Assembly: GCA_900544755.1 (NCBI GenBank)
Contig: UQWQ01000017.1
Location: 1-28,745 of the forward strand
DNA from: an uncultured Collinsella sp.
GTDB lineage: Bacteria; Actinomycetota; Coriobacteriia; Coriobacteriales; Coriobacteriaceae
Length of the DNA stretch: 28,745 bases
Direction: 5' to 3'
The translations under genes and the position numbers were made by a program. This document shows, in pieces, positions 16,411-24,317 of this stretch. A model generated the notes under the pieces. It did no database searches. It had not been told where the DNA came from and saw only the letters and a program-made list of their open reading frames with translations. How positions within the stretch are numbered: position 1 is the first letter of the stretch; the number at the start of each line of letters is the position of its first letter.

Positions 16411-16490
16411 CCCCTCTATCTGGTAATTGGCGGGGGATCCGCCACCCCCGCATTTGCTTCTATGGGTTTCGTTCGATAAAGGAGGACACC

Positions 16491-17333
16491 ATGAAGACAA
16501 CGTTCAAAAAGTCCGTACTCGCATTTCTGACATGCGTCCTTGCGCTCGCCTTTGCCCTGACGGGCTGCAGCGGCGGCGGCAAAGACCCCAAGGCCAACTT
16601 CGTCGGCAGCTGGGAACTCTCGGGTGGAACCCTGGAGGGCGAAGAACTGACCGATGAGTACATGAAGATGCTCGAGGATTGGGGTGTACACTGCGTCCTG
16701 ATTCTCGATGAGGATGGTACAGGTGCCCTCGACTTGTTCCTTGAAGTCGTCGACCTTAAATGGGAGGCAAAGGACGCCACCACCGTAACCATCACCGCCG
16801 AAGACGAGTCGCATGACATGAAGCTCAAGGACGGCAAGCTCATCCTCGAAGAGGATGACGGCAATCTTGTCTTTAGCAAGTCCGACAAGGACCTGTCCGG
16901 CACGGTGAAGAAGGATCGCGAGGCGGCCGAGAAGGAAGAAGAGATCGACGAGGCCGTCGAAGACGACGACGTCCAGAAGATTGAAATCTCCCCCGCCGTC
17001 ACCGTTGCCGATGACGACCTGTGCACCATCACCATCACCGAGAAGTTCAAGGACGAGTGGGGCGACATCGGTTTTGTCGTCAACATCACCAACAAGAGCG
17101 ACAAGGACCTGACCTTCTACGCCCCCAGCGGCAAGACCAATGTCAACGGCACTATGAAGGACCCCTGGTTCTCGGCTCACCTGATGCCCGGTACCAACGC
17201 CACCGAGGAATTCACGTTCTCGAACGGCGAGCTTGACAGCCTTGACGACCTGGTCAACACGACCATCGGCATCGACGCCTATCTGACCGATTCCTACGAG
17301 GACGTCGCCTCTTACACCGCAACCATCGCGTAA
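16491..17333 (+). CDS. Secreted lipoprotein of unknown function
   Basis: The 280-residue protein has a lipoprotein signal peptide: basic MKTTFKKS, a hydrophobic core, then the lipobox LTGC with lipidated Cys near residue 24. The mature part has two beta-rich sections. The first (about 33-135, FVGSWELSGGTLEG ... DGNLVFSK) looks like a lipocalin-type strand repeat. An acidic coiled segment (REAAEKEEEIDEAVEDDD) leads to the second (about 165-280), an Ig-like domain with FVVNITNKSDKDLTFY, typical of extracytoplasmic DUF-type domains. AAAGGAGG precedes ATG 16491. It is 80 bases after the SPFH gene with no terminator in between, so it may belong to that operon as its envelope component. Confidence 0.8.
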   Translation: MKTTFKKSVLAFLTCVLALAFALTGCSGGGKDPKANFVGSWELSGGTLEGEELTDEYMKMLEDWGVHCVLILDEDGTGALDLFLEVVDLKWEAKDATTVTITAEDESHDMKLKDGKLILEEDDGNLVFSKSDKDLSGTVKKDREAAEKEEEIDEAVEDDDVQKIEISPAVTVADDDLCTITITEKFKDEWGDIGFVVNITNKSDKDLTFYAPSGKTNVNGTMKDPWFSAHLMPGTNATEEFTFSNGELDSLDDLVNTTIGIDAYLTDSYEDVASYTATIA

Positions 17334-17381
17334 CGGCACGTAACATCAGCCGCGGATTGGCGGACACATCCGCGCACACCA

Positions 17382-17416
17382 GACGGGGCCGCAGGAAATG
17401 ATCCTGCGGCCCCGTC
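17382..17416 (+). terminator. Terminator-like hairpin after the lipoprotein gene
   Basis: A 15-bp perfect stem (17382-17396 and 17402-17416, arm GACGGGGCCGCAGGA) has a five-base loop AATGA. It is followed by GCTTTATG, a poor T tract. It lies about 50 bases after the stop and faces the minus-strand operon. Confidence 0.7.
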
Positions 17417-17447
17417 GCTTTATGCCGACAGCACTGCCCATACAAGC

Positions 17448-17488
17448 AGGCCGCCCGCCGTTTTTAGATGCGAAACGGTGGGCGGCCT
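17448..17488 (-). terminator. Hairpin after the LuxR-type regulator gene
   Basis: Arms at 17448-17463 and 17473-17488 (AGGCCGCCCgCCGTTT type) pair over 16 bases with one G-T wobble. It lies 36 bases beyond the regulator stop. The T tract is weak on both strands, so it may be bidirectional or only a stabilising end. Confidence 0.55.
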
Positions 17489-17524
17489 ATCTTTGCGGCG
17501 CCGGAACACGGGTGAGCGCGTCGA

Positions 17525-18148
17525 TTACGGGCGCTCCATGTTGGGAACGATGCTACCCTCGGTCACCGCATGCACGGCCAGGCGCATGATGTTGTCGTAG
17601 CCGGTCTTGCTCAGGATCTCCGAGATGCGGCGCTTGATGGTGCCCTCGCTCATAAACAGCTCGGCCGCAATCTCGCGGCGGCTTTTACCCTCGCAGGCAA
17701 GGCGCAAGATCGACAGCTCGACATCGTCGAGGGCCGCCGTGCCCGAGAAGATGCTCTCGGGCGGCTTGGGAAACGTGCAGTAACCCGCCAGCGTGGAGCG
17801 CATCACGGCGAACAGCTCGTCGATACCGACGTTCTTGTACACAAAGCTATCGACGCCCGCCTCGCGGGCCTGATCGACAAAGGTGATCTCGGGCATGCCT
17901 GTCATGATAATGATGCGACACTCGGGCAGCTGCTCCTTGATGCGTGCCGCCGCCACGATGCCGTTTGAATCGTGTTCGGTGCACACGTCCATCAGTATCA
18001 TGTCCGGGCGCTCCTTGAGCGCGACACCCAAGGCCTCGGAGGCATCGGCGATCGCGGCAACGACGGTCATATCGGGCTGGTCGCCAACGGAGCGCGCCAG
18101 GCTCTCGCGCAGGATGGCCTGATCTTCGACAATTAACACGCGGATCAT
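17525..18148 (-). CDS. NarL/LuxR-type response regulator
   Basis: The 207-residue protein is a two-domain transcription regulator. The receiver domain has acidic residues E8 and D9 (LIVEDQ), phospho-acceptor D54 (ILMDVCTEHD), T83 (IIIMTGMPE) and K105 (FVYKNVG). The C-terminal helix-turn-helix (LDDVELSILRLACEGKSRREI, split here as LDDVELSILRLA and KSRREIAAELFMSEGTIKRR) is of the LuxR class. Its start overlaps the kinase stop by four bases (ATGA), so the two are coupled. It is the last gene of a three-gene operon and is presumably phosphorylated by the kinase upstream. The target genes are not evident from the window. Confidence 0.93.
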   Translation of the reverse strand: MIRVLIVEDQAILRESLARSVGDQPDMTVVAAIADASEALGVALKERPDMILMDVCTEHDSNGIVAAARIKEQLPECRIIIMTGMPEITFVDQAREAGVDSFVYKNVGIDELFAVMRSTLAGYCTFPKPPESIFSGTAALDDVELSILRLACEGKSRREIAAELFMSEGTIKRRISEILSKTGYDNIMRLAVHAVTEGSIVPNMERP

Positions 18149-19638
18149 GAGCTTCTCCTTTGGGACGTGTCGTTGGCGTTAAGCGGAATGGATACCGTAA
18201 GCGTAAAGGGCGGGGTGGCGTGGACCTCTAGGCTGCCACCCAGATCTTGCGCGACATGTCTCATACCTGGGATACCCGTTCCCTCGCGATACGATACGGG
18301 GGCCGGGGACCCGTCGTTAGAAATCGTCATGTGCGCGACGGCGTCAGCATCCGTCCTCTCCTGCCACAAGCGCACATGGACCCGATGCGCCTGCGCATGC
18401 TTGGTGGCGTTGGTCGAGGCCTCGCGGATAATCTGCAAAAAGGCGGCGGCGACACGCGCGTCCTCAGGCAGCGCACCCTCAACATCGATCTGCACGCTCA
18501 CCAGGCCAAAAGCATGGACGATATCGCCCAGTTGCTCTGCCGGTTCGGTGTCGCCCCCGCTGCGCAGATCGGCAGCGATTGAGCGCAGCAGCGGGTCGAT
18601 CTGCTCGAGCGACTCGTCGTCCAAGCGCCCCTCCTCCAAATAGCGATGAAGGATTGATAGGCGCTGGCCGATCACATCGTGAACGCGGGCGCGCATGCGC
18701 AGATAGGCCGCATTGTCGGCAACTTTTTTGACTTCTTCGATCTGGGCCTGGAGCTCTTGGCCCGCAAGCTCAAGCAGGTGGTTGGCCTGCGCCAGGCGGT
18801 CATGCGCATGCGCATACTCTGTCACGTCCAGACCGATTATGCGCTCGAACGAACGGCCCGAGACCATAACGTCATCGCACACAAACAGGCGAATCTCGGC
18901 GGGAGAAACCTCGACCACCGCACGCGCCTCACCAAAGCGGTCCAGGTTGATCCGCACGCGGTTCTTACCGCCTTCGGGCATTTGCATGCTGAGCTTGCGC
19001 AGGTCGTTCCATGTACCGCTCATATCGCCTAGGTCGGTGGGCATATGAAGCTCCACCAGGTTTTTGCGCATGCAGCGGTTCATGAGCAGTGGACGGCCCC
19101 TCGAGTCCAGATACAGGATGCCCACGGGAATCACGTTGATGGTTTCGATCGTCGAGAACGCGGTGATATCCTCCTGGCGGTTACGGACGTCCATCAAGAG
19201 CGCCGCGACGGAACGGAACAGGAAGAACGCTCCCTCTGCGATAAGGACAACGGCCCACACCGAGCCCATGGCAAAAACCACCGGCGGTGTCACGGCGCCA
19301 ACAAGCAGCAGCTCGGCCAGCATGACAGGGCGACGATAGTGCACCATGAGGACCACGCCATAGGCAAAGATCGCGGCATTGAGCCACAGCACTCCGCCCA
19401 TTGCCCTGGCGCAAACGTCAAGCGGCGCCACCAGATACGAGCCAGACGACGCGAATAAGATGAGCGCCGAAATCATCAGGTGAAGCACAAGGCTCGTCTC
19501 GTAGGCGCAAATCACCTTACGGTTATAGGACGAGCGGCGCGATGCGATGAGCGGGACGTGGATCATCTGCAGACACGCAGCCAGGGCAAAGACAACATCG
19601 AGCGCAACGATTTGGGGAAGGATGAACGAAATTTGCAT
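18145..19638 (-). CDS. Membrane histidine kinase, NarX/DesK type
   Basis: This kinase has about six membrane helices in residues 5-165, then a PAS-like cytosolic region (TINVIPVGILYLDSRGRPLLM), a coiled segment and a HisKA_3-type dimerisation helix with the phospho-acceptor His in RMRARVHDVIGQRLSILHRY. The ATPase domain has the N box REASTNATKHA and a glycine box GTGIPGMRHVAQDLGGSLEV. This class pairs with LuxR-type regulators, as the neighbour shows. I prefer ATG 19638, with GGTGA seven bases upstream; GTG 19644 would give two more residues and a GTGA overlap with the preceding gene. It sits directly between the 7TM protein and the regulator, so all three are probably cotranscribed. The signal is unknown. 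Confidence 0.9.
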   Translation of the reverse strand: MQISFILPQIVALDVVFALAACLQMIHVPLIASRRSSYNRKVICAYETSLVLHLMISALILFASSGSYLVAPLDVCARAMGGVLWLNAAIFAYGVVLMVHYRRPVMLAELLLVGAVTPPVVFAMGSVWAVVLIAEGAFFLFRSVAALLMDVRNRQEDITAFSTIETINVIPVGILYLDSRGRPLLMNRCMRKNLVELHMPTDLGDMSGTWNDLRKLSMQMPEGGKNRVRINLDRFGEARAVVEVSPAEIRLFVCDDVMVSGRSFERIIGLDVTEYAHAHDRLAQANHLLELAGQELQAQIEEVKKVADNAAYLRMRARVHDVIGQRLSILHRYLEEGRLDDESLEQIDPLLRSIAADLRSGGDTEPAEQLGDIVHAFGLVSVQIDVEGALPEDARVAAAFLQIIREASTNATKHAQAHRVHVRLWQERTDADAVAHMTISNDGSPAPVSYREGTGIPGMRHVAQDLGGSLEVHATPPFTLTVSIPLNANDTSQRRSS

Positions 19639-19640
19639 CG

Positions 19641-21524
19641 TCACTCACCCGCCTGCGGCATCAAGACGATCATGCGCAGCTGACCGGGTTCGCCCTCAAG
19701 ACGGTACGCCACGTTACGCCCTTGCAGCGCGCTCTCGAGCTCTTGCGCAGCGGGCGTCTGAGAAAGATCTTCATCATCGTTGGAAAAAAGCGTGGCGCGC
19801 AGCTCGACACTGCATCGGTCATGGTCGCCCAAGTGATACATAAGCGCCGGATGGTCGGTGGTGTAGGCAAAAAACGCAAAGTCATACACGCAGTCGTACA
19901 GGGCGCTTACCGTACTGGCGTGCATCGGGCGCCGTATGGCGATAATCGAGGCGCACTCGATATCGATGGTGCGCAGGTCGCTTGCGAGCTCGTTGGCAAT
20001 GAGCTGAATGCGGTCGCGATCAAAACCGCTCTCACCGTGCTGTGCCAACGTGAGCGACCCTTTGCGCTTGCAATAGGCGACGAGCATCTTGGCGCGCTGC
20101 AGCATGCGGTAACGCTCGTGCGAAGACGCCTCGTCGGTCAACGGCGGCAGCGAACTCAGCAGGTCGTACATCCCTTCGAGCGCGCGGGCAAGTGCTTGGT
20201 CCACGTCTTGGACCAGCAAGGTCTCGGCCTCTTGATCTGCCAGGTGCGTCTTAAGGTCGTAGTCGGCGGCGAGCAGCTCGTTTTGACGCTGCAGCTCCAT
20301 GCGACGCTGCGCCAGTTCGCGATTGAGTTCGTTGAGCTCCGACACGTCTTGGGCAAGCAGGGCCGATCCGCCCAGCAGTGGAAAGGCACGGTACACCACA
20401 TCGGGATCGGACGCCACAGCAAAGGCATGGGCGTGGCCGTGCTCCTGGGTCCGCAACTCCTCGCGCACGCCTACCGGCATTGGCTTTGACGCCGGCGTGG
20501 CATAGACTTCCTGCAGGTCGCGCGTTAGAACTTTGAGGTCAAGCGGCAAGGTGTCGAAGATGCCGGCGATGTCGTGATACGACGGAATGACACCGCAATC
20601 GAGACAGATTTCCATCGCCACCACGCACAGGACGCAATAGACGAGCGAAAAGTTGAGCCTCCATGCCCAGGGCACGCGCAACGCATACGAGACGGCAAAG
20701 AATGCGCCACCCAGCAGTACGAGCGCCGCCGTGCCCGAGAAACGCTGGATGCGAAAGGACGAGGACCGGCCCACCAGGATAAAAAAGGCCACAAAGTTAA
20801 AGGCCGTCCACACTAAGACAGCGAAATAACCCCAGCCGTACGTGTAATCGTTGCTCCAGGTGTCGCTTGTACGGTCAAAGTGGAAGACCTGCTGGTGAAA
20901 ATCGTTGGTGAGCACAAATCCGATAAGCAGGATAGCCACAATCCAAAGCGCAGCGCAGTAGCGGCGACCCAGGCGGTGTTGCTCCAGACCCGCAAGGCGC
21001 AGACCACACAACTGGTAGAGCAGCGGAATGAGCGTCATGGGCACGTAGTACAGGTACCACAGCACGGTGGCATAGAACGGCGTGAACGACTTGTACTTGA
21101 GAATGACTTCGATCATCCAGAGGGCACAGATGGTGGCGACGGCAACAAGGCGGCGGCGCAACACATAGTCCAAACAGCGTAGATAGACCGATACACCCCA
21201 GATCGAAAATATAATTGCGGCGACAAGCAACGGGAGAGAGCTCGAGTGGACGAGCGCATCCACGACCTCTTCGGACACCTCGCTATAGGCGGGCACGGCG
21301 TTGGAAAGCTTGGGGTCGGAGGCAAACAGCGCCGGCAAGACTGCCAAAAGCATGAGGAACAGCACGGTGATGGCGCCGGCGATAGCAAAGACGCGGTGAC
21401 GGTACACCTGATGTGTTATACCAACAAGGAATCGCGGCATGGCGAAGAGCCTGCCGCCCCTGGGATCCGCCACGGGTGCGGATCGGGCGACCGCGTGGCC
21501 GATATGTCGCTCGCGGGTACCCAT
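19641..21524 (-). CDS. 7TM kinase-like sensor without recognisable catalytic boxes
   Basis: The protein has up to 627 residues. About eight hydrophobic segments lie in residues 40-320, and WYLYYVPMTLIPLLYQLCGL is typical of the histidine-kinase N-terminal 7TM sensor domain. A coiled segment (LNELNRELAQRRMELQRQNEL) and a helical region (RYRMLQRAKMLVAYCKRKGSL) take the place of a dimerisation domain. The last 130 residues keep the length of an ATPase domain, but I find no phospho-acceptor H box, no N box and no glycine box. It is likely a non-catalytic partner that senses a signal for the adjoining kinase. The start is uncertain: ATG 21524 has no ribosome site but follows TACACT, a possible -10; ATG 21440 is an alternative. 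It is the first gene of the operon. Confidence 0.78.
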   Translation of the reverse strand: MGTRERHIGHAVARSAPVADPRGGRLFAMPRFLVGITHQVYRHRVFAIAGAITVLFLMLLAVLPALFASDPKLSNAVPAYSEVSEEVVDALVHSSSLPLLVAAIIFSIWGVSVYLRCLDYVLRRRLVAVATICALWMIEVILKYKSFTPFYATVLWYLYYVPMTLIPLLYQLCGLRLAGLEQHRLGRRYCAALWIVAILLIGFVLTNDFHQQVFHFDRTSDTWSNDYTYGWGYFAVLVWTAFNFVAFFILVGRSSSFRIQRFSGTAALVLLGGAFFAVSYALRVPWAWRLNFSLVYCVLCVVAMEICLDCGVIPSYHDIAGIFDTLPLDLKVLTRDLQEVYATPASKPMPVGVREELRTQEHGHAHAFAVASDPDVVYRAFPLLGGSALLAQDVSELNELNRELAQRRMELQRQNELLAADYDLKTHLADQEAETLLVQDVDQALARALEGMYDLLSSLPPLTDEASSHERYRMLQRAKMLVAYCKRKGSLTLAQHGESGFDRDRIQLIANELASDLRTIDIECASIIAIRRPMHASTVSALYDCVYDFAFFAYTTDHPALMYHLGDHDRCSVELRATLFSNDDEDLSQTPAAQELESALQGRNVAYRLEGEPGQLRMIVLMPQAGE

Positions 21525-21610
21525 AGTGCTTTTAGTGTACCGACAGGCGGGCCCAAAAAGCGGGCCACATGTCCCAAAATCCGCCGACGGCGAGGGACGT
21601 CGCCAGCGAC

Positions 21611-21639
21611 TAGTCGTTTAAGAACGTCCCCAATGACTA
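21611..21639. repeat. GGGGAC-core repeat with TAGTC ends
   Basis: On the minus strand TAGTCATT-GGGGACGTTCTTA-AACGACTA has eight-base arms with one wobble around the core. The layout matches the unit at 21751-21781 but with a different arm sequence. Confidence 0.65.
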
Positions 21640-21644
21640 AGACA

Positions 21645-21758
21645 AAACGAGCGAGGATTTTTGGACGCCCAAATGGCGAGAGTGGATAATCTCCCACTTT
21701 GAGCCCACAAACAGGCTAAAAACGGGAGATTATCCACTCTCATTCTGCGGGCACTCAT
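21645..21758. repeat. 114-bp dispersed hairpin element, copy 2
   Basis: An 18-bp perfect stem (21678-21695 and 21724-21741) forms the core. It is the same length as copy 1 at 12747-12860 and differs at 11 positions, all transitions. It runs into a GGGGAC unit at its right end, as copy 1 does. Confidence 0.88.
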
Positions 21759-21781
21759 TTAAGTACGTCCCCAATGAGTGC
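21751..21781. repeat. GGGGAC-core repeat with nine-base arms
   Basis: GCACTCATT and AATGAGTGC (21751-21759 and 21773-21781) are perfect complements around TAAGTACGTCCCC. The core is inverted relative to the first arm of the 12855 element at the equivalent place in copy 1. Confidence 0.75.
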
Positions 21782-21797
21782 TTTCACTTCTTTTAAC

Positions 21798-21836
21798 AAA
21801 ACGCCCGGCGGGCATTAACTGCTCGCCGGGCGTTTT
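21798..21836 (-). terminator. Rho-independent terminator of bglA, possibly bidirectional
   Basis: AAAACGCCCGGCG (21798-21810) and its complement (21824-21836) form a 13-bp perfect stem with a 13-base loop. T-rich sequence follows on the minus strand (TTTTGTTAAAAG) and on the plus strand (TTTTGG). It lies 30 bases after the bglA stop. Confidence 0.88.
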
Positions 21837-21865
21837 GGTTAGGAGGCTATGGTTGTTGGGAAGCC

Positions 21866-23296
21866 TTAGGCCAGGTCCTCGCCGTTCGTCTCGATGACGT
21901 GTTTGTACCAGTCGAAGCTCTTCTTTTTGGAACGCTTGAGGGTTCCGTTGCCCGCATCATCGCGGTCGACATAGATAAAGCCGTAGCGCTTGGACATCTC
22001 GCCCGTGCCGGCAGACACCAGGTCGATCGGGCCCCAGGTGGTGTAGCCCAGCAGGTCAACGCCGTCCTCGGTCACCGCATCGCGCATCGCGGCGATATGC
22101 TGGCGCAGGTAGTCGATACGGTAGTCGTCGTTGATGGAGCCATCCTCCTCGACAACATCCTTGGCGCCCAGACCGTTCTCGACCACAAACAGCGGCTTCT
22201 GATAACGGTCGTACAGGTCGTTGAGGGTGATGCGGAAGCCCAGCGGATCGATGGCCCAGCCCCACTGGCTCTCCTGCAGGTAGGGGTTCTTGGCGCCGGC
22301 GAAGGCGTTGCCCTGGGTGCGCTCGACATCGGGGTTATCGGCACCGGCGGAGCAACGGGTGCTGTAATAGCTAAAGCTGATGAAGTCGACGGTGTTGGCG
22401 GCCAGGATCTCGCGGTCCTCATCCGTCATGCCCACATCGATGCCCAAACGCTCGAGCTTCTTGACGGCATAGGCCGGGTAGTAGCCGCGGCTCTGAACGT
22501 CGACGAAGAAATAGTTGCTCTGGTTGTCAATCTGCGCCTGGCGCACATCGCCCGGACGGCAGCTGTAGGGGTAGTAGCTACCTGCGGCAAGCATGCAACC
22601 GATCTTGACCTCAGGGTCGATCTCGTGAGCGATCTTGGTTGCCCAAGCGCTGGCGACGAGCTCGTTGTGGGCGGCCAGGTACTCGACGGTCTCCTTGTTC
22701 TCGCCCTCCTCAAAGACCAGACCGGCACCCATAAACGGCAGGTGCAAGATCATATTGATCTCGTTGAAGGTAAGCCAGTACTTTACCAGGCCCTTGTAGC
22801 GGGTGAAGATCGTGGCCGCGAGGTTCTTGTAGAAGTCGATGAGCTTGCGGTTGCGCCAGCCGCCGTACTCCTTGATGAGGTGAATCGGGCAGTCGAAGTG
22901 CGTGATGGTCACGAGCGGCTCAATGCCGTGCGCCTGACACTCGCGGAACACGTCCTCGTAGAAGGCCAGGCCGGCCTCGTTGGGCTCAGTCTCGTCGCCG
23001 TTGGGGAAGATGCGGGTCCAGGCCAGGCTCATGCGGAAGGTCTTAAAGCCCATCTCGGCAAAGAGGGCGATGTCCTCCTTGTAGTGGTGATAGAAATCGA
23101 TGCCGGTCTGCGCGGGGTAGTAATAGCCGTCCTCGAAGTCGAGCATCTTGCGCTGGCCGGAGACCACCGCATAGCGCTCGGGGCCGTGCGGCGCCACGTC
23201 CACGTTGGCCAGGCCGCGGCCATCCACGTCGTAAGCGCCCTCGCACTGGTTGGCAGCCGTCGCGCCGCCCCACAGGAAGTCTTTACGGAAAGCCAT
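21866..23296 (-). CDS. bglA: 6-phospho-beta-glucosidase, GH1
   Basis: This cytosolic enzyme splits 6-phospho-beta-glucosides delivered by a PTS. The 476-residue length is normal for GH1. The N-terminal DFLWGGATAANQCEGAY is the family signature. The acid/base is E179 in LTFNEIN and the nucleophile E373 in FVVENGLG. S428, K436 and Y438 (LVSAGTGEMSKRYGF) match the phosphate-binding triad of 6-phospho-glycosidases. ATG 23296 has AAAGGA about nine bases upstream, and a good promoter lies just before it (23333-23361). The gene is transcribed alone, with its own terminator. It could process products of the EIIBC encoded at 7857-9284, though they are 12 kb apart. Confidence 0.95.
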   Translation of the reverse strand: MAFRKDFLWGGATAANQCEGAYDVDGRGLANVDVAPHGPERYAVVSGQRKMLDFEDGYYYPAQTGIDFYHHYKEDIALFAEMGFKTFRMSLAWTRIFPNGDETEPNEAGLAFYEDVFRECQAHGIEPLVTITHFDCPIHLIKEYGGWRNRKLIDFYKNLAATIFTRYKGLVKYWLTFNEINMILHLPFMGAGLVFEEGENKETVEYLAAHNELVASAWATKIAHEIDPEVKIGCMLAAGSYYPYSCRPGDVRQAQIDNQSNYFFVDVQSRGYYPAYAVKKLERLGIDVGMTDEDREILAANTVDFISFSYYSTRCSAGADNPDVERTQGNAFAGAKNPYLQESQWGWAIDPLGFRITLNDLYDRYQKPLFVVENGLGAKDVVEEDGSINDDYRIDYLRQHIAAMRDAVTEDGVDLLGYTTWGPIDLVSAGTGEMSKRYGFIYVDRDDAGNGTLKRSKKKSFDWYKHVIETNGEDLA

Positions 23297-23332
23297 GCAT
23301 CAATCCTTTCACACGCTGTTTGTCGTGGTTTC

Positions 23333-23361
23333 AGTATCCCCGTAAGCAGCGCGCTACTCAA
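23333..23361 (-). promoter_or_regulatory. Promoter of bglA
   Basis: On the minus strand TTGAGT (23356-23361) and GATACT (23333-23338) are separated by exactly 17 bases. Transcription would start near 23326, about 30 bases before the start codon. I see no clear operator beside it. Confidence 0.6.
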
Positions 23362-23439
23362 CGGCAACGACGCAGGCCGACACTTCTTTTCGCACACGGC
23401 GGCCCGGCAGCCGCCCCTGCCTGACACTTTCTGATACCG

Positions 23440-23492
23440 CCGCCCCAAACCACCACAAAGGGGACAGGCACCTTTGTGGTGGTTTGGGGCGG
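23440..23492. repeat. 22-bp perfect inverted repeat with GGGGACAGG centre
   Basis: Arms at 23440-23461 and 23471-23492 are exact reverse complements (CCGCCCCAAACCACCACAAA and so on) around GGACAGGCA. There is no T tract. The centre, read with the last arm bases, is AGGGGACAGG, as in the hairpin at 26654-26684. It lies between bglA and the DUF4867 gene, both leftward. Confidence 0.88.
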
Positions 23493-23496
23493 TTTG

Positions 23497-23631
23497 TCTC
23501 GATCTGTAACAGGTAGGCAGCCAAAACCGGGCTTGGTGTTACAGATCGAGATTTTCGGGCAGCCCCCCGCAGTTTGTCTAAATCTGTAACAGGTAGAGAC
23601 GATTTAGCCCGCTAGATGTTACAAATCGAGA
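23497..23631. repeat. Two tandem inverted repeats with TGTAACA arms, 80-base period
   Basis: Unit 1 has 15-base perfect arms (TCTCGATCTGTAACA, 23497-23511, and complement 23537-23551). Unit 2 has arms at 23577-23591 and 23617-23631 with two mismatches. Both loops are 25 bases, and both start AGGTAG or GGTAG next to the first arm. The second unit ends ten bases before the DUF4867 stop. No T tract follows. Confidence 0.85.
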
Positions 23632-23640
23632 CGGAAGATG

Positions 23641-24282
23641 CTAGTCACAGGCGATGTCGAGGTTCTTGCCGACGAGGCCCACGTAGCCGCCCTCGGCAGC
23701 CTTGGGACTATCTGCGTGGCAGAGAACCCACTTGTCGGCCTTCCAGTAGCAGTAGCTGTCACCGGCGGCAGGCATGTCGGCTGCGGCCTCGGGGCGCGGG
23801 CCATTGGTGCCCGCCGGCAGCGCCACCATCACCTGGAAGCCGCCGTCGACCATGCAGGGCGTGTAGTGGAGCGTGGTGTTGAAGACTTCGACGACCGTAC
23901 CCGCCGGCACGCGGAACGCCTTGACGCACGCGGTGTCGAGCTTGCCGTCCTCGATCTCCCAGCGATGCGCCACGAGCAGGATAAAGTCGCGAGCGCCCAG
24001 GTTAAACTCGCTGGCGCGGTGATACTCCAGGCAGTTGAGCTGCGTGTTGTGGCCGTTGCACCAGCCGAGCTGGAAGGGGCGGCCGCCAAACATGAGAAAG
24101 CCCAGTTTATCGGCACCCTTGACGCTCTCGAGCTCCGGCGCGCTTGCTACGTACTTGCTGCCTTCGGGGATGGGCGTGGCAGAGAGCGCCTCGAGCACGA
24201 GCGACGTGAGCTCGGACGGAACGTCATCCCAAACGTTGCCATAGGATTTGAACTCGGGATCGTTGACAGAATAGATGTGCAT
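23641..24282 (-). CDS. DUF4867 family protein
   Basis: The 213-residue protein matches DUF4867, a cupin-like family often found beside sugar-utilisation genes. Landmarks are MHIYSVNDPEFKSYGNV at the start, FQLGWCNGHNTQLNCLEYHR, ARDFILLVAHRWEIEDGKLD and the cupin-like strand VPAGTVVEVFNTTLHYTPC with possible metal-binding residues. No signal peptide or membrane segment is present, so it acts in the cytosol. AGGAG lies six bases before ATG 24282. A promoter and a palindromic operator precede it, so it is probably a regulated single gene. DUF4867 members have been linked to tagatose or related sugars by context only; the reaction is unknown. Confidence 0.8.
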   Translation of the reverse strand: MHIYSVNDPEFKSYGNVWDDVPSELTSLVLEALSATPIPEGSKYVASAPELESVKGADKLGFLMFGGRPFQLGWCNGHNTQLNCLEYHRASEFNLGARDFILLVAHRWEIEDGKLDTACVKAFRVPAGTVVEVFNTTLHYTPCMVDGGFQVMVALPAGTNGPRPEAAADMPAAGDSYCYWKADKWVLCHADSPKAAEGGYVGLVGKNLDIACD

Positions 24283-24291
24283 GTTCGCTCC

Positions 24292-24317
24292 TGTTCGTAA
24301 ATGTGACTATACGAACA
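24292..24317. promoter_or_regulatory. Operator-like palindrome at the DUF4867 transcription start
   Basis: TGTTCGTA and TACGAACA (8-base arms, 10-base centre) lie immediately after the -10 box on the minus strand, covering the expected start of transcription. This is a classic repressor position. Confidence 0.6.

Noticed and set aside
23497..23631. CRISPR array
   Set aside because: Only two units, each an inverted repeat with a loop rather than repeat-spacer-repeat.
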